Shown here piece by piece: positions 8,744 through 16,557 of a stretch of DNA of 64,000 nucleotides. The stretch's first letter is position 1. The number at the start of each line of letters is the position of its first letter. The stretch spans positions 1,736,001 to 1,800,000 of the forward strand of contig NZ_JAFBCM010000001.1 in the NCBI RefSeq assembly GCF_016907715.1. The letters run 5' to 3'. A model generated the notes under the pieces. It saw nothing but the letters and a program-made list of their open reading frames with translations. It made no database searches and was not told where the DNA came from. This DNA is from Tenggerimyces flavus (GTDB taxonomy: Bacteria; Actinomycetota; Actinomycetes; Propionibacteriales; Actinopolymorphaceae). Made by a program: the position numbers and the translations under genes.

Positions 8744-9712
8744 ATGGACAAGCGCCGCGTCGTGGTGGTCGCGTACGCGAACACCGAGCTGCTCGACGTC
8801 GCCTGTGTGACCTCCGCGTTCGCGATGGCGAACCTGATCAGCGAGCGCGAGCTGTACGAGCTGCGGGTGGTCAGCCCGGGCGCGGAGACGATCAGTTGCG
8901 ACTCCGGGCTCCAGCTCCTCGCGCACCAGTCGTTGGAGAGCGTTCGCGGGCCGCTGGACACGCTGCTGATCACGGGCGGCACGGGCTACGAGGCGGCGGC
9001 CGCCGACACCCGGTTGGTCGGGCACGTCCGGCGGCTGGCGCGGGAGTCGCGGCGCGTGGCCTCGGTGTGCGTCGGCGTCTCCGTTCTCGCCGCCGCGGGG
9101 TTGCTGGACGGGAAGCGGGCGGCGACGCACTGGCGGTACGCGGACCAGCTCGCCCAGACGTACGAGAAGGTCACGATCGATCCCAAGCCGATCTTCATCC
9201 GGGAGGGCAACGTCGCGACGTCGGCCGGGGTGACGAGCGCGCTCGATCTGACGCTCGCGTTCATCGAGGAGGACCTGGGCGCGGAGCTGGCGCGCTGGGT
9301 CGCCCGGGCGCTCGTCACGTACCTGCAGCGGCCGGGCAACCAGGCGCAGATGAGCATGTTCACCGCGGCGCCGCCGCCGGAGCACGATGTCGTACGCAAG
9401 GTCGTCTCGTACATCGCCGGCAACCTGTCGTCGGATCTGTCCGCGTCGACGCTCGCGGCGCAGGCGGGGGTGAGCGAACGGCATCTGGTGCGGCTGTTCG
9501 TCGCGCACCTCGGGCTGACGCTGGGCAAGTACGTGCGGCAGGCGCGGATCGAGGCCGCCGCCCAGCTGCTCGCGTCGTCCGACCTGCCGGTGGCGCGGGT
9601 GGCGACGCGGTGCGGGTTCGGGTCGGCGGAGACGATGCGGCAGGCGTTCGTCGACCGCTTCGGCATCCCGCCGTCGCGGTTCCGGGCCACGCAGGTGGGA
9701 GTGGCTGGTTGA
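8744..9712 (+). CDS. GlxA-type regulator (DJ-1/PfpI + AraC HTH)
   Basis: A 322-aa cytoplasmic transcription factor. Residues 1-185 form a DJ-1/PfpI-like fold; the nucleophile-elbow region reads ASVCVGVSVLAAAGLLDG and is followed by ATHW. Residues 215-320 form an AraC-type double helix-turn-helix, with AGVSERHLVRLF and ARIEAAAQLL, ending in FGSAETMRQAF. Members of this family sense small metabolites through the degenerate amidotransferase domain. The gene stands alone after the tandem repeats. A second member lies at 61181. Confidence 0.9.
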   Translation: MDKRRVVVVAYANTELLDVACVTSAFAMANLISERELYELRVVSPGAETISCDSGLQLLAHQSLESVRGPLDTLLITGGTGYEAAAADTRLVGHVRRLARESRRVASVCVGVSVLAAAGLLDGKRAATHWRYADQLAQTYEKVTIDPKPIFIREGNVATSAGVTSALDLTLAFIEEDLGAELARWVARALVTYLQRPGNQAQMSMFTAAPPPEHDVVRKVVSYIAGNLSSDLSASTLAAQAGVSERHLVRLFVAHLGLTLGKYVRQARIEAAAQLLASSDLPVARVATRCGFGSAETMRQAFVDRFGIPPSRFRATQVGVAG

Positions 9713-9780
9713 TTTCGCCTGTGCGGGTTGGGTTTCGCCGCTAACCTGTTGGGTGGGCGGGGAAAACCGGAGTTCATACC

Positions 9781-10107
9781 GTGGCACATGCACGTGCTCA
9801 GAAGAAACTGCATCCCAGCATCGCGTTGCTGATCCTCGCCGTCATCGTGGCGGGCATCGGGTTCGGCATCAACGCCCAGGGCGTCTCCTGCGGTGGCGAT
9901 CAGATGAAGCCCGGCGACGTCTGCGTGAGCGACCAGGGCGACGAGCGGACGTACGCGGAGATCAAGGACGCGGCCGAATCAGCCCCACTGATCTTCGGCT
10001 CCACCGGCGGCGTCCTCGCCTTGGTCGCGGTGATCGTCGCAATCCGTCGTAGAGCCAAGGCCGCGAACGTCCCACAACCCGCACCGGAGAGCAACTCAGC
10101 TGCGTAG
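9781..10107 (+). CDS. Small two-helix membrane protein with CGG-D-M-PGD-C motif
   Basis: A 108-aa protein, GTG start at 9781. Hydrophobic segments at about residues 12-33 and 68-87 flank an extracytoplasmic loop with CGGDQMKPGDVC, a two-cysteine signature seen in many small actinobacterial membrane proteins of unknown role. The C-terminus is basic and cytoplasmic. It stands alone; no function can be assigned. Confidence 0.65.
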   Translation: MAHARAQKKLHPSIALLILAVIVAGIGFGINAQGVSCGGDQMKPGDVCVSDQGDERTYAEIKDAAESAPLIFGSTGGVLALVAVIVAIRRRAKAANVPQPAPESNSAA

Positions 10108-10139
10108 CTCGACCAGACCGTCAGGCCGAACCAGCTGCT

Positions 10140-11045
10140 CTAGCTGAGTTTGTCCAACTCCCGTTGGGAATTCTCCAACCGGCGCTGGGCGCGGGTGTCT
10201 GTCAGCTTGGCTTGGTCGCGCTTGCGGGTCAGGGTGCGGAGCTCGCGCTCGGCCTCCGGGAGCTGGTCCTCCAGGAGGCGCAGCTCGTAGCGGCTCTCCT
10301 CGATCCGGCCCCGGAGCTCGTCGCGGGTTCGCGACGCGTCCGTGACGTCAACCTCGGCTTGCGTCAGCTTCGACGACGACTCCGCCGCGTCGCGGGACGC
10401 GATGCCCAACGTGGCTTCGGCATCGCGCCTCGCCTCGCGGCGTGGGTCGACGGCGGGTGCCTTGCGCGCGGCCGGCACCTTCGGCGGCGGCGACGGCGGA
10501 CTGCTGTTCACCAACCCCGCCGCTACGGGGCCGAAGCCGGAGTACGTGGCCGCCTGCGTCAACCGCCCCGAACGAATCAGCGAAGCCAACGCCTCGTCGG
10601 CCATCGCGGTCTCCAGCGTGATCTCCGCGTCCCGCGCGACGTCCGACGAAACCCGTAATCCCGCCGCCAATGCCAGCCGGCGTGCGTGTCGGCCGAGGCC
10701 GGTGATCAAGCGTTGCCGCTGCGTCGACAGGGCCCTCAGCTGGTCGCCCGCCAACGTCTTCTGCGCCGTGCGGAACGACTCCCCAAGCGTCAGCAGCTGC
10801 TCGACCACGTCGCCCTGGTCGCGCCACAGCAAGTTCACCAACCAGGCGGCCTGCGTCGGCCTCCGCAACTCCCCGAGCGACCGCGCCAGCTCCACGTCCG
10901 AAGCGGCCTTGGCCACCGACACCTGCCGGTCCCGCGCCGCCGTGAACTCACCCGGCGCCAACCCATACAGGTCGAACGCGATCGACTCGAACGCGGAGGC
11001 ACGGGGAGCCGCCTGGCGACGCGACGGCGACCCAGACCGGCCCAT
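10140..11045 (-). CDS. Coiled-coil conserved actinobacterial protein
   Basis: A 301-aa soluble protein with no recognised catalytic motif. The N-terminal half is helical with the stretch FDLYGLAPGEFTAARD, seen in conserved actinobacterial hypotheticals. A Pro-rich linker (SSPPSPPPKVP, about 190) leads to a long charged coiled coil over the last 110 residues. The start at 11045 is the longest; a later start nearer SAFESIAFDLYG is possible. It is divergent from the iron-siderophore-binding gene. Function unknown. Confidence 0.6.
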   Translation of the reverse strand: MGRSGSPSRRQAAPRASAFESIAFDLYGLAPGEFTAARDRQVSVAKAASDVELARSLGELRRPTQAAWLVNLLWRDQGDVVEQLLTLGESFRTAQKTLAGDQLRALSTQRQRLITGLGRHARRLALAAGLRVSSDVARDAEITLETAMADEALASLIRSGRLTQAATYSGFGPVAAGLVNSSPPSPPPKVPAARKAPAVDPRREARRDAEATLGIASRDAAESSSKLTQAEVDVTDASRTRDELRGRIEESRYELRLLEDQLPEAERELRTLTRKRDQAKLTDTRAQRRLENSQRELDKLS

Positions 11046-11120
11046 CTCTCCATGATTGTCGACGGGCCGTCCCCGCGCAGCACCTGTGCGTTACCAATTC
11101 CGGACCGTGTCCGGAAGCTG

Positions 11121-11139
11121 TTAGATTAGGCAAGCCTTA
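11121..11139 (+). promoter_or_regulatory. Iron box (DtxR/IdeR-like)
   Basis: TTAGATTAGGCAAGCCTTA matches the 19-bp IdeR/DtxR consensus at about 15 of 19 positions. It lies 22 bp before the ATG of the siderophore-binding lipoprotein, where a bound repressor would block transcription. This predicts derepression under iron limitation. Confidence 0.75.
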
Positions 11140-11161
11140 CTCGAAGGGAGGACGAAGAAAG

Positions 11162-12154
11162 ATGCGCCGATCGGTTGTGCTTGTGGCTTTTGCGACCGCG
11201 TTCGTACTCGCCGCGGCCGGATGTTCGAGCGGGGGCGGGGCCGAGGCAGAGCCCGGCGCCACCACGACAGGTTCCGAGACGCGCACGGTCAAGGGCACGA
11301 ACGGCGACGTCGAGGTGCCCACCGACCCGAAGAAGATCGTCGCGCTCTGGCGGCCGACGATGTCGGCGCTCGTCCAGCTCGGGCACCGCCCGGTCGGCGC
11401 GATCGGCGACCCCGGTACGGCCGACCACGGCTGGGCGCCGTACCTCCCCGACGGCGACGACCCCAGCACGATCCAGCTGATCTCGGCGTCCTCCTCGCCC
11501 GAGGACGTCAACCTCGAGCAGCTGCAGAAGCTCGACCCCGACCTCATCATCGGCACGGCGACCAGCAACGAGGAGCAGCAGGCACTCCTGCCCAAGCTCA
11601 GCCAGATCGCCCCGACCGTCCTCGTCGAGTGGACCGGCACCGGCTCCTGGCGCAACCACCTGACCGACGTGGCCGAAGTCGTCGGCGCGGAGGACACGGC
11701 GCAGGAGATCGTCGCGGACTACGACAAGCGCGTGAACGACGTCAAGACGGCCGTCGGCGATCCCGGCGCGATCGAGGTCTCAGTGATCCGCGTCCAGCGC
11801 GACGACGAGCTCCGGTTCGAGACCGTCGCCTCGTTCCCCGGCCAGATCCTCGGCGATGTCGGCTTCAAGCGCCCGGCGAACCAGCAGCAGCCCGCCGGCG
11901 ACAAGGACTTCCTCTCGGTCAGCCCCGAGCGCCTTCTCGACGCCGACGCGCCGGTCGTGTTCGTGCTGCCGAACGCCGACAACGGCCAGACCGCGCAGAA
12001 GAACGCCGCGCTCAACAACCCGCTGTGGAAGAACCTGCAAGCAGTGAAGGCGAACAAGGCGTTCACGGTCGACTACGCGTACTGGGGCGCGAGCAACTAC
12101 TACGGCGCGTACCGCATCCTCGACGACGTGAAGAAGTCACTCGCCGCCAGCTGA
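11162..12154 (+). CDS. Iron-siderophore ABC transporter substrate-binding lipoprotein
   Basis: A 330-aa exported lipoprotein with lipobox LAAAGC at residues 16-21, then a low-complexity linker and the two-lobed FecB/TroA-type fold. Family landmarks include KKIVALWRPTMSALVQLG, LEQLQKLDPDLIIG and the C-terminal DYAYWGASNYYGAYRILDD. It binds ferric siderophore and passes it to an ABC permease, but no permease or ATPase gene is adjacent. AAGGGAGGA lies about 9 nt before ATG 11162. The iron box just upstream supports the role. Its end overlaps the convergent dioxygenase gene by 18 bp. Confidence 0.9.
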   Translation: MRRSVVLVAFATAFVLAAAGCSSGGGAEAEPGATTTGSETRTVKGTNGDVEVPTDPKKIVALWRPTMSALVQLGHRPVGAIGDPGTADHGWAPYLPDGDDPSTIQLISASSSPEDVNLEQLQKLDPDLIIGTATSNEEQQALLPKLSQIAPTVLVEWTGTGSWRNHLTDVAEVVGAEDTAQEIVADYDKRVNDVKTAVGDPGAIEVSVIRVQRDDELRFETVASFPGQILGDVGFKRPANQQQPAGDKDFLSVSPERLLDADAPVVFVLPNADNGQTAQKNAALNNPLWKNLQAVKANKAFTVDYAYWGASNYYGAYRILDDVKKSLAAS

Positions 12155-12901
12155 GTAGACCCGGCTCCGCATCAGCCGCGGTCGGGAGCTGGCGTTGCGC
12201 GGCCTGGCGTGCATGATCCAGAGGTCGGTGAGATAGACGTCGCCGGGTTCGCCGGTCAGCTCGACCACGCGAGCGGGGAGGCCGTCGAGGTCGGTCTCGG
12301 TCATCAGCCGTTCGTTGCGGTCCGGTGCGCCGTCGTCGCGGGTCAGCATGCGCAGCCAGGGATGGGAACGGAGGAAGCCGTCGCGGATGGTCTTGAGCTC
12401 TCGCTCGGCGAGGGATTTCCCTTCCAGATAACGGGAAAGCAGCCGGTGCGAACCAGCCAGCTGAACGGTCCCGCCGCCGCCCGGCTCGACCTTGTCGAAG
12501 AACGCCCAGTGCTTGACGCCACGTGGGTGCCCTTCGAACGCTACGTCCGTGTGCCATTGCTGATGCGGAACCCGCCACTCGGCGGAATCCGGCATCGTGA
12601 CCAGCACCTGCCCCTGATGTTTGGGCCGTTCCCAGCCAGGGCCGAGCACGTCGTCCAGTGCCTCCTCCAGCGCCGGTCCAAGAATCGCGTCGAACGCGCT
12701 GTGCTTCTTGGTCCGCTTCAAGCCCGAAAGATACTGATCACCGTTCCAGGTCGACGGATCGTCGGCGCGCATGCCGTACAGATCACCAAGCTCCGACCAC
12801 ACCACCTCGCGCATCCGGGCAGCGTCGTCCGCACTGAAAACGCCCTGCAGTTTGACGATTCCAGTGCGATCGAACTCCGACCGTTGCGCATCAGTGAGCA
12901 T
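12137..12901 (-). CDS. Phytanoyl-CoA dioxygenase (PhyH) family Fe(II)/2-oxoglutarate oxygenase
   Basis: A 254-aa enzyme from ATG 12901. The iron-binding facial triad reads as H117-T-D119 in QQWHTDVAF and H231 in WIMHARPRN; an Arg that could bind 2-oxoglutarate lies shortly after. PhyH relatives hydroxylate or halogenate small organic substrates. It is the last gene of a three-gene operon, 33 bp after the hydrolase and preceded by a cupin, which suggests a small catabolic or tailoring unit. The substrate is unknown. Confidence 0.85.
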   Translation of the reverse strand: MLTDAQRSEFDRTGIVKLQGVFSADDAARMREVVWSELGDLYGMRADDPSTWNGDQYLSGLKRTKKHSAFDAILGPALEEALDDVLGPGWERPKHQGQVLVTMPDSAEWRVPHQQWHTDVAFEGHPRGVKHWAFFDKVEPGGGGTVQLAGSHRLLSRYLEGKSLAERELKTIRDGFLRSHPWLRMLTRDDGAPDRNERLMTETDLDGLPARVVELTGEPGDVYLTDLWIMHARPRNASSRPRLMRSRVYSAGGE

Positions 12902-12933
12902 CGTCCAAGCATCGCCCGCCGGTCGCGCGATGG

Positions 12934-13500
12934 CTAACGATTTTCGACGAACTCCGCGACGGTAAGGACGAAACCCGGCAGGTCCGCGGCGAACGTGGGT
13001 CGCGGCGGCTCCGTACAACCCGGCAGCTCCACAGCCACAGGCACGAGGTCGAGCAGCGCGTCCGCCGTCCGCCAGGCGTGCACCGGATTCTCCGGTACGG
13101 CACGCAACACACCCACCGGCAGCCGCAACGAAGCCAGCTCGGCATCGCGGACGCCGCGCAGCGTCTCCCCGTCCAACAAACCAGACGGAACAGACGGCGC
13201 GGGCAAGGGCGTAGCCGGCCACGCCAGCAACAGCCGAGACACCAGCAGGGGGTACGTCAATGCCAGCTTGACGCCGAGCGTGCACCCGTTCGACCCAGCG
13301 ACGACGGCGACAGGGCCACGGGAGAGCCAGGAGGACGCATGCGCCACCTCGGCCTCCCAGGAAGAAGCCCGAGCCAGCCGATCCGGAGCGTCGACGACGA
13401 AGCCGCGCGCAGCCAGCCCAGCCACCACACCCGGCGAGTGCCAGAACCGCGGGGCGTCCATGTCGTCCCACAGGCCGCCGTGGATGAGGAGGACGTTCAC
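12934..13500 (-). CDS. Small alpha/beta-hydrolase
   Basis: A 188-aa protein. The chosen GTG 13500 overlaps the cupin stop in a GTGA arrangement, implying translational coupling. VNVLLIHGGLW near the start is the oxyanion-hole HGG region. The expected nucleophile elbow reads VAGSNGCTLGV, so Ser in G-S-N-G is the likely nucleophile. It is short for the fold but complete-looking. The operon order cupin, hydrolase, PhyH dioxygenase suggests sequential processing of one small molecule. Confidence 0.75.
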   Translation of the reverse strand: MNVLLIHGGLWDDMDAPRFWHSPGVVAGLAARGFVVDAPDRLARASSWEAEVAHASSWLSRGPVAVVAGSNGCTLGVKLALTYPLLVSRLLLAWPATPLPAPSVPSGLLDGETLRGVRDAELASLRLPVGVLRAVPENPVHAWRTADALLDLVPVAVELPGCTEPPRPTFAADLPGFVLTVAEFVENR

Positions 13501-13988
13501 ACCATGTACTGGTCGTGCCGCTGGTACAGGTCGGTCCATTCCTCAGGGGTCAGCTTCCGGCCGCTCGCGCCGATCGACGCGAGCTCCTCGAAGTACCCCT
13601 CCCGAGGCGCGCCCGGCGCGAAGAGGATGAGCATGGTCGCCGGCGAGCCGGACTCGTTCCGGAACGCGTGGATCCCGCCCGGCGGCACGTACAGATAGTC
13701 ACCCGGTGACGTGTCGACCCATTGCGAGCCGTCGTAGAGCCGGATCGACCCCGACAGGATGTAGAAGGACTCCGACATCGTCCGGTGGAAGTGCGCCGAC
13801 GGGCCAGATGGTGCCGCCGGCATCTCGTAGCGATACATGCCGAAGTCGCCGTCGGTGCTGGCGCCGGTCGCCAGGTAATGGATATGGGTGCCCGTCGCGT
13901 ACACGAGCTCCGGCGCGGAATCGACGGGCCGGTACGTCGCGCTCACCACGCCCTCGTCGGCGAAGTAGCGGGGTTCGGGGTACGACAT
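13497..13988 (-). CDS. Cupin-domain protein
   Basis: A 163-aa single-domain beta-barrel. Metal-site residues appear in SAHFHRTMSESFYILSGS (cupin motif 1: H-x-H-x(n)-E) and PPGGIHAFRN (motif 2 His). GDYLYVPPGG is typical of small cupins that act as dioxygenases, isomerases or sensors. It is the first gene of the operon and its stop overlaps the hydrolase start by 4 nt. The PPOX-type gene at 13999-14400 ends 11 bp before its start and is read the same way, so that gene may head the transcript. Confidence 0.8.
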   Translation of the reverse strand: MSYPEPRYFADEGVVSATYRPVDSAPELVYATGTHIHYLATGASTDGDFGMYRYEMPAAPSGPSAHFHRTMSESFYILSGSIRLYDGSQWVDTSPGDYLYVPPGGIHAFRNESGSPATMLILFAPGAPREGYFEELASIGASGRKLTPEEWTDLYQRHDQYMV

Positions 13989-13998
13989 GGCCCGAAGG

Positions 13999-14400
13999 CT
14001 ACGCCGTCTCCGTGTAGTCGCGCAGCCGCTGCGGTTTGACTCGGATCACCACGCGCACCCAGTCCGGCGGCTCGGGGTCGGCCGGCTTCCCGTCGTACTT
14101 GACCGACAACGCGTCGTGCAGCTCCCAGCCGCCGGCGTCCTCGATCGTCGCGGTGCCGCGGATCTCCACGTACTCGTAGGCATCGTTGGCGTTCATGAGG
14201 ATCACGCTGACCGACGGTTGGTGCCGGATGTTGCGGTTCTTGAGGCGGCTCGCCCGGGCGGAGAAGATCAGGTCCTCCCCGTCCCGGCCGATCCACATCA
14301 TCGACGTCTGCGGGCTGTTGTCGGTGTTCGTCGTCGCGAGAACGGCGAAGTTCGGACCATCCAGCAGCCGGCGCGTGAGCTCACTCAGAGGCACAGTCAC
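13999..14400 (-). CDS. PPOX-class F420/FMN-dependent oxidoreductase
   Basis: A 133-aa split-barrel flavin/F420-binding protein, GTG start at 14400. FAVLATTNTDNSPQTSMMWI, IFSARASRLKNRNIRHQPSV and the C-terminal RVVIRVKPQRLRDY match the Rv1155-like group, which uses F420 or FMN for redox steps. Both its length and architecture are normal for the family. It lies 11 bp upstream of the cupin operon on the same strand and may be co-transcribed with it. Confidence 0.85.
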   Translation of the reverse strand: MTVPLSELTRRLLDGPNFAVLATTNTDNSPQTSMMWIGRDGEDLIFSARASRLKNRNIRHQPSVSVILMNANDAYEYVEIRGTATIEDAGGWELHDALSVKYDGKPADPEPPDWVRVVIRVKPQRLRDYTETA

Positions 14401-14417
14401 CCGGGAAGACTAGTGAA

Positions 14418-15473
14418 CTACCACTTACTCGTAGCGACATAGGGGTCGGCAACGTCGTCGCCGTCCGGCCCGTTGGTCCCCACCGCCCAGATCCGGCCGC
14501 GCACGAGGACGGAGTCGTAGAGGGCACCGGCACCCTCCGGACTGTCGGCGCGAACGAACGCATCGCCCTTCCGTACAAGGAGGTACGGCTCGCGCCCGCT
14601 CTCCGGGTTCTCGCCGAGCGCGATCGGCTTGCCGTCCACGAACTGGAGGCTGTGCAGTTGCCCGGTCTCGGCAGGCGTCGCGAGCTCGGTCCACGTCGTC
14701 CCGTCGTAGTGGACGATCAACGGGCGGCGCCAGAGCGTGTCGTCGGGCCGGTGGCCGACCGCCCAGACGTCCTTCGGCCCGCGCACCACGAGGTCCTGGA
14801 GGTTCAGCTCTCGCGGGCCGGTGTCGCCCGGCAGCTTGGCCGGCGTCCACGTCTGCCCGTCGAAGTGCGCGATCCCGCCGATGCCGACCGCCCAGACGTC
14901 GCGCGGGGACAGCGGAATCGTGTTCCACAGGTAAGAAGGCACGCCCTCGGTGGGGATGCGGTGCCAGGTGCCGTTCGCATAGCGGTAGAGGAGTTGCTCG
15001 AACGCCGATCCGTCCAGAGCGAAGGAGTTGCCGGTGATCCAGAGGTCGCCGTTCGGCGCCGTACTGACCGAGGTGAACGACCCGCCCCAGCCCGGCTGCA
15101 ACGCGGGGGACTTGACGACGGCCCACTTCCGGCCGTTCCAGTGCTGTACGTACGGCAACCCGTCGACGTCGTCCGGCGCGGTCCCGACCGCCCAGACGTC
15201 GGACGGGCGACGGACCGCCACGTCGTCGAGCCGCCCGGACGTCACGGGCTGCTTCGTCTCCACCCACCGTCCTCGTTCGCGGTGGAGCGCGAGCGGGCTG
15301 AACGCGAGCGCCTCACCGTCGCGCGTGATGTCGATGCCCACCGTCCACAACGAGTGCGGCGTCGTCCCCTCGATCCGGTAGAGAACGCCGTCCGTCACCC
15401 CCGTGGGCTCCGGACTCCACTGCAGTGGTGAGACGGCGAGGCTCAGGGTGAGCAACAACGTTCCGGCGGACAT
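14418..15473 (-). CDS. Secreted WAVG-repeat beta-propeller protein
   Basis: A 351-aa exported protein with a short signal sequence (MSAGTLLLTLSLAVSPLQ). The mature part has at least five copies of a blade motif: SLWTVG, three DVWAVG and RIWAVG, each followed by a strand with HW/HYDG-T-TW. These repeats build Kelch/BNR-like propellers that mediate binding rather than catalysis. No catalytic residues are apparent. It lies between the PPOX-like and mannonate-dehydratase-like genes on the same strand. Its partner is unknown. Confidence 0.7.
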   Translation of the reverse strand: MSAGTLLLTLSLAVSPLQWSPEPTGVTDGVLYRIEGTTPHSLWTVGIDITRDGEALAFSPLALHRERGRWVETKQPVTSGRLDDVAVRRPSDVWAVGTAPDDVDGLPYVQHWNGRKWAVVKSPALQPGWGGSFTSVSTAPNGDLWITGNSFALDGSAFEQLLYRYANGTWHRIPTEGVPSYLWNTIPLSPRDVWAVGIGGIAHFDGQTWTPAKLPGDTGPRELNLQDLVVRGPKDVWAVGHRPDDTLWRRPLIVHYDGTTWTELATPAETGQLHSLQFVDGKPIALGENPESGREPYLLVRKGDAFVRADSPEGAGALYDSVLVRGRIWAVGTNGPDGDDVADPYVATSKW

Positions 15474-15536
15474 CGCACTCCTGTCGAGGTCGGAGAGAGT
15501 TCCTCCCCTTCTAGACGTCGCGAGCCCGCGCGGATG

Positions 15537-16511
15537 TTACAGCCGGTAGACCGCTTCCTGGAGGCCGCGGATATAGCCGATCGCGAAGAGGCGGCCGTAC
15601 ATGGAGTAGCCCGGGCGGTCGTTGCTGTCGCCCTCGACCGTGGGGACGTGGTCAGGCCGCAGGACGCCTTCGAAGCCGACCTCCCGGTACGTACGCAGGC
15701 ACTCGAGCAGGTCGGTCGGCCCGTCGTCGTGCCAGGTCTCGACGAAGTCCTCCACCGTTCCGCGGACGTCCCGTAGGTGAACGAAGAAGACCTTGTCCCG
15801 GAACTTTCGGATCGCCGCCGGAATGTCGTCGGTCATGAGCCGGAAGTTGCCCTGACACAACGTGATGCCGTTCATCGGACTCGGAACGAGGTCGAGAAGT
15901 CTCTGATAATTATCGAGACTTCGCATGATCCTTCCGACGCCACGGATCGGCGAGAGCGGCGGATCGTCCGGATGCATCGCGAGCCGCACACCGGAACTTT
16001 CGGCCACGGGCAGCACACGTTCCAGGAAGTACTCGAGGTTCACCCACAGCTCGTCCTCGCCGATCGGCCCGAGCTCGGTCGGCGGCGCGTCCCGCAGCAG
16101 CGACGCGTCGAAGCCGCTCACCACCGAGCCGCCGCGGGACGGTACGTCGGTGCTCGTCCGCAGCCAGTTGAAGTCCGTCATCCACTCGTAGCACCACACC
16201 GGAATCCCGAGCCGACCCATGTTCTCGAGCAACGTGCACACGGTGTCGATCTCCGCGTCGCGCCCGGGCAAGCCGCGCTTGACAAGGTTCAGCGGCGGCC
16301 GCGCCTCGATGACGGCGAGGGTGAAGCCCGCGTTCTCGTACTTCTGCTTCATCCGCAACAACGGCAGGTAGTCCCACGGTGCCTCGCCGGCTGTCAGGCT
16401 CTCCGGCGAGGGCAGGCCGCCGACCGCGAAGTCGACGCCGGCCTGCCGCATCAGCCGCCACAGCCGGCTCGCGGACTCGACCGGCGGCAACATCTCGGCG
16501 ATCTTGATCAT
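15537..16511 (-). CDS. Mannonate dehydratase-family enzyme (UxuA-like)
   Basis: A 324-aa TIM-barrel protein from ATG 16511, with AAGGAG 7 nt upstream. Family-typical metal/substrate motifs are MHPDDPP (about 178), LCQGNF (about 219), VFFVHLRD and RPDHVP (about 285). UxuA removes water from D-mannonate to give 2-keto-3-deoxygluconate in hexuronate catabolism. This copy is shorter than the roughly 394-aa E. coli enzyme, so it may act on another sugar acid. It is divergent from the secreted CBM/propeller gene and shares its control region, which links extracellular sugar release with catabolism. Confidence 0.8.
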   Translation of the reverse strand: MIKIAEMLPPVESASRLWRLMRQAGVDFAVGGLPSPESLTAGEAPWDYLPLLRMKQKYENAGFTLAVIEARPPLNLVKRGLPGRDAEIDTVCTLLENMGRLGIPVWCYEWMTDFNWLRTSTDVPSRGGSVVSGFDASLLRDAPPTELGPIGEDELWVNLEYFLERVLPVAESSGVRLAMHPDDPPLSPIRGVGRIMRSLDNYQRLLDLVPSPMNGITLCQGNFRLMTDDIPAAIRKFRDKVFFVHLRDVRGTVEDFVETWHDDGPTDLLECLRTYREVGFEGVLRPDHVPTVEGDSNDRPGYSMYGRLFAIGYIRGLQEAVYRL

Positions 16512-16521
16512 TGCGGTCTCC

Positions 16522-16550
16522 TTGACATGGAACGGTGTTCCGTCCAGCGT
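16522..16550 (+). promoter_or_regulatory. Sugar-regulon promoter/operator B (leaderless)
   Basis: TTGACA (16522-16527), 17-bp spacer, CAGCGT (16545-16550), 7 nt, ATG 16558. The spacer TGGAACGGTGTTCCGTC contains a perfect GGAAC-GGT-GTTCC inverted repeat (16529-16541). Spacing and sequence match the promoter at 4230. Because the repeat sits between -35 and -10, a bound repressor would occlude polymerase. The same site lies 10 bp upstream of the divergent mannonate-dehydratase-like start. Confidence 0.7.
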
Positions 16551-16557
16551 GACGCGC

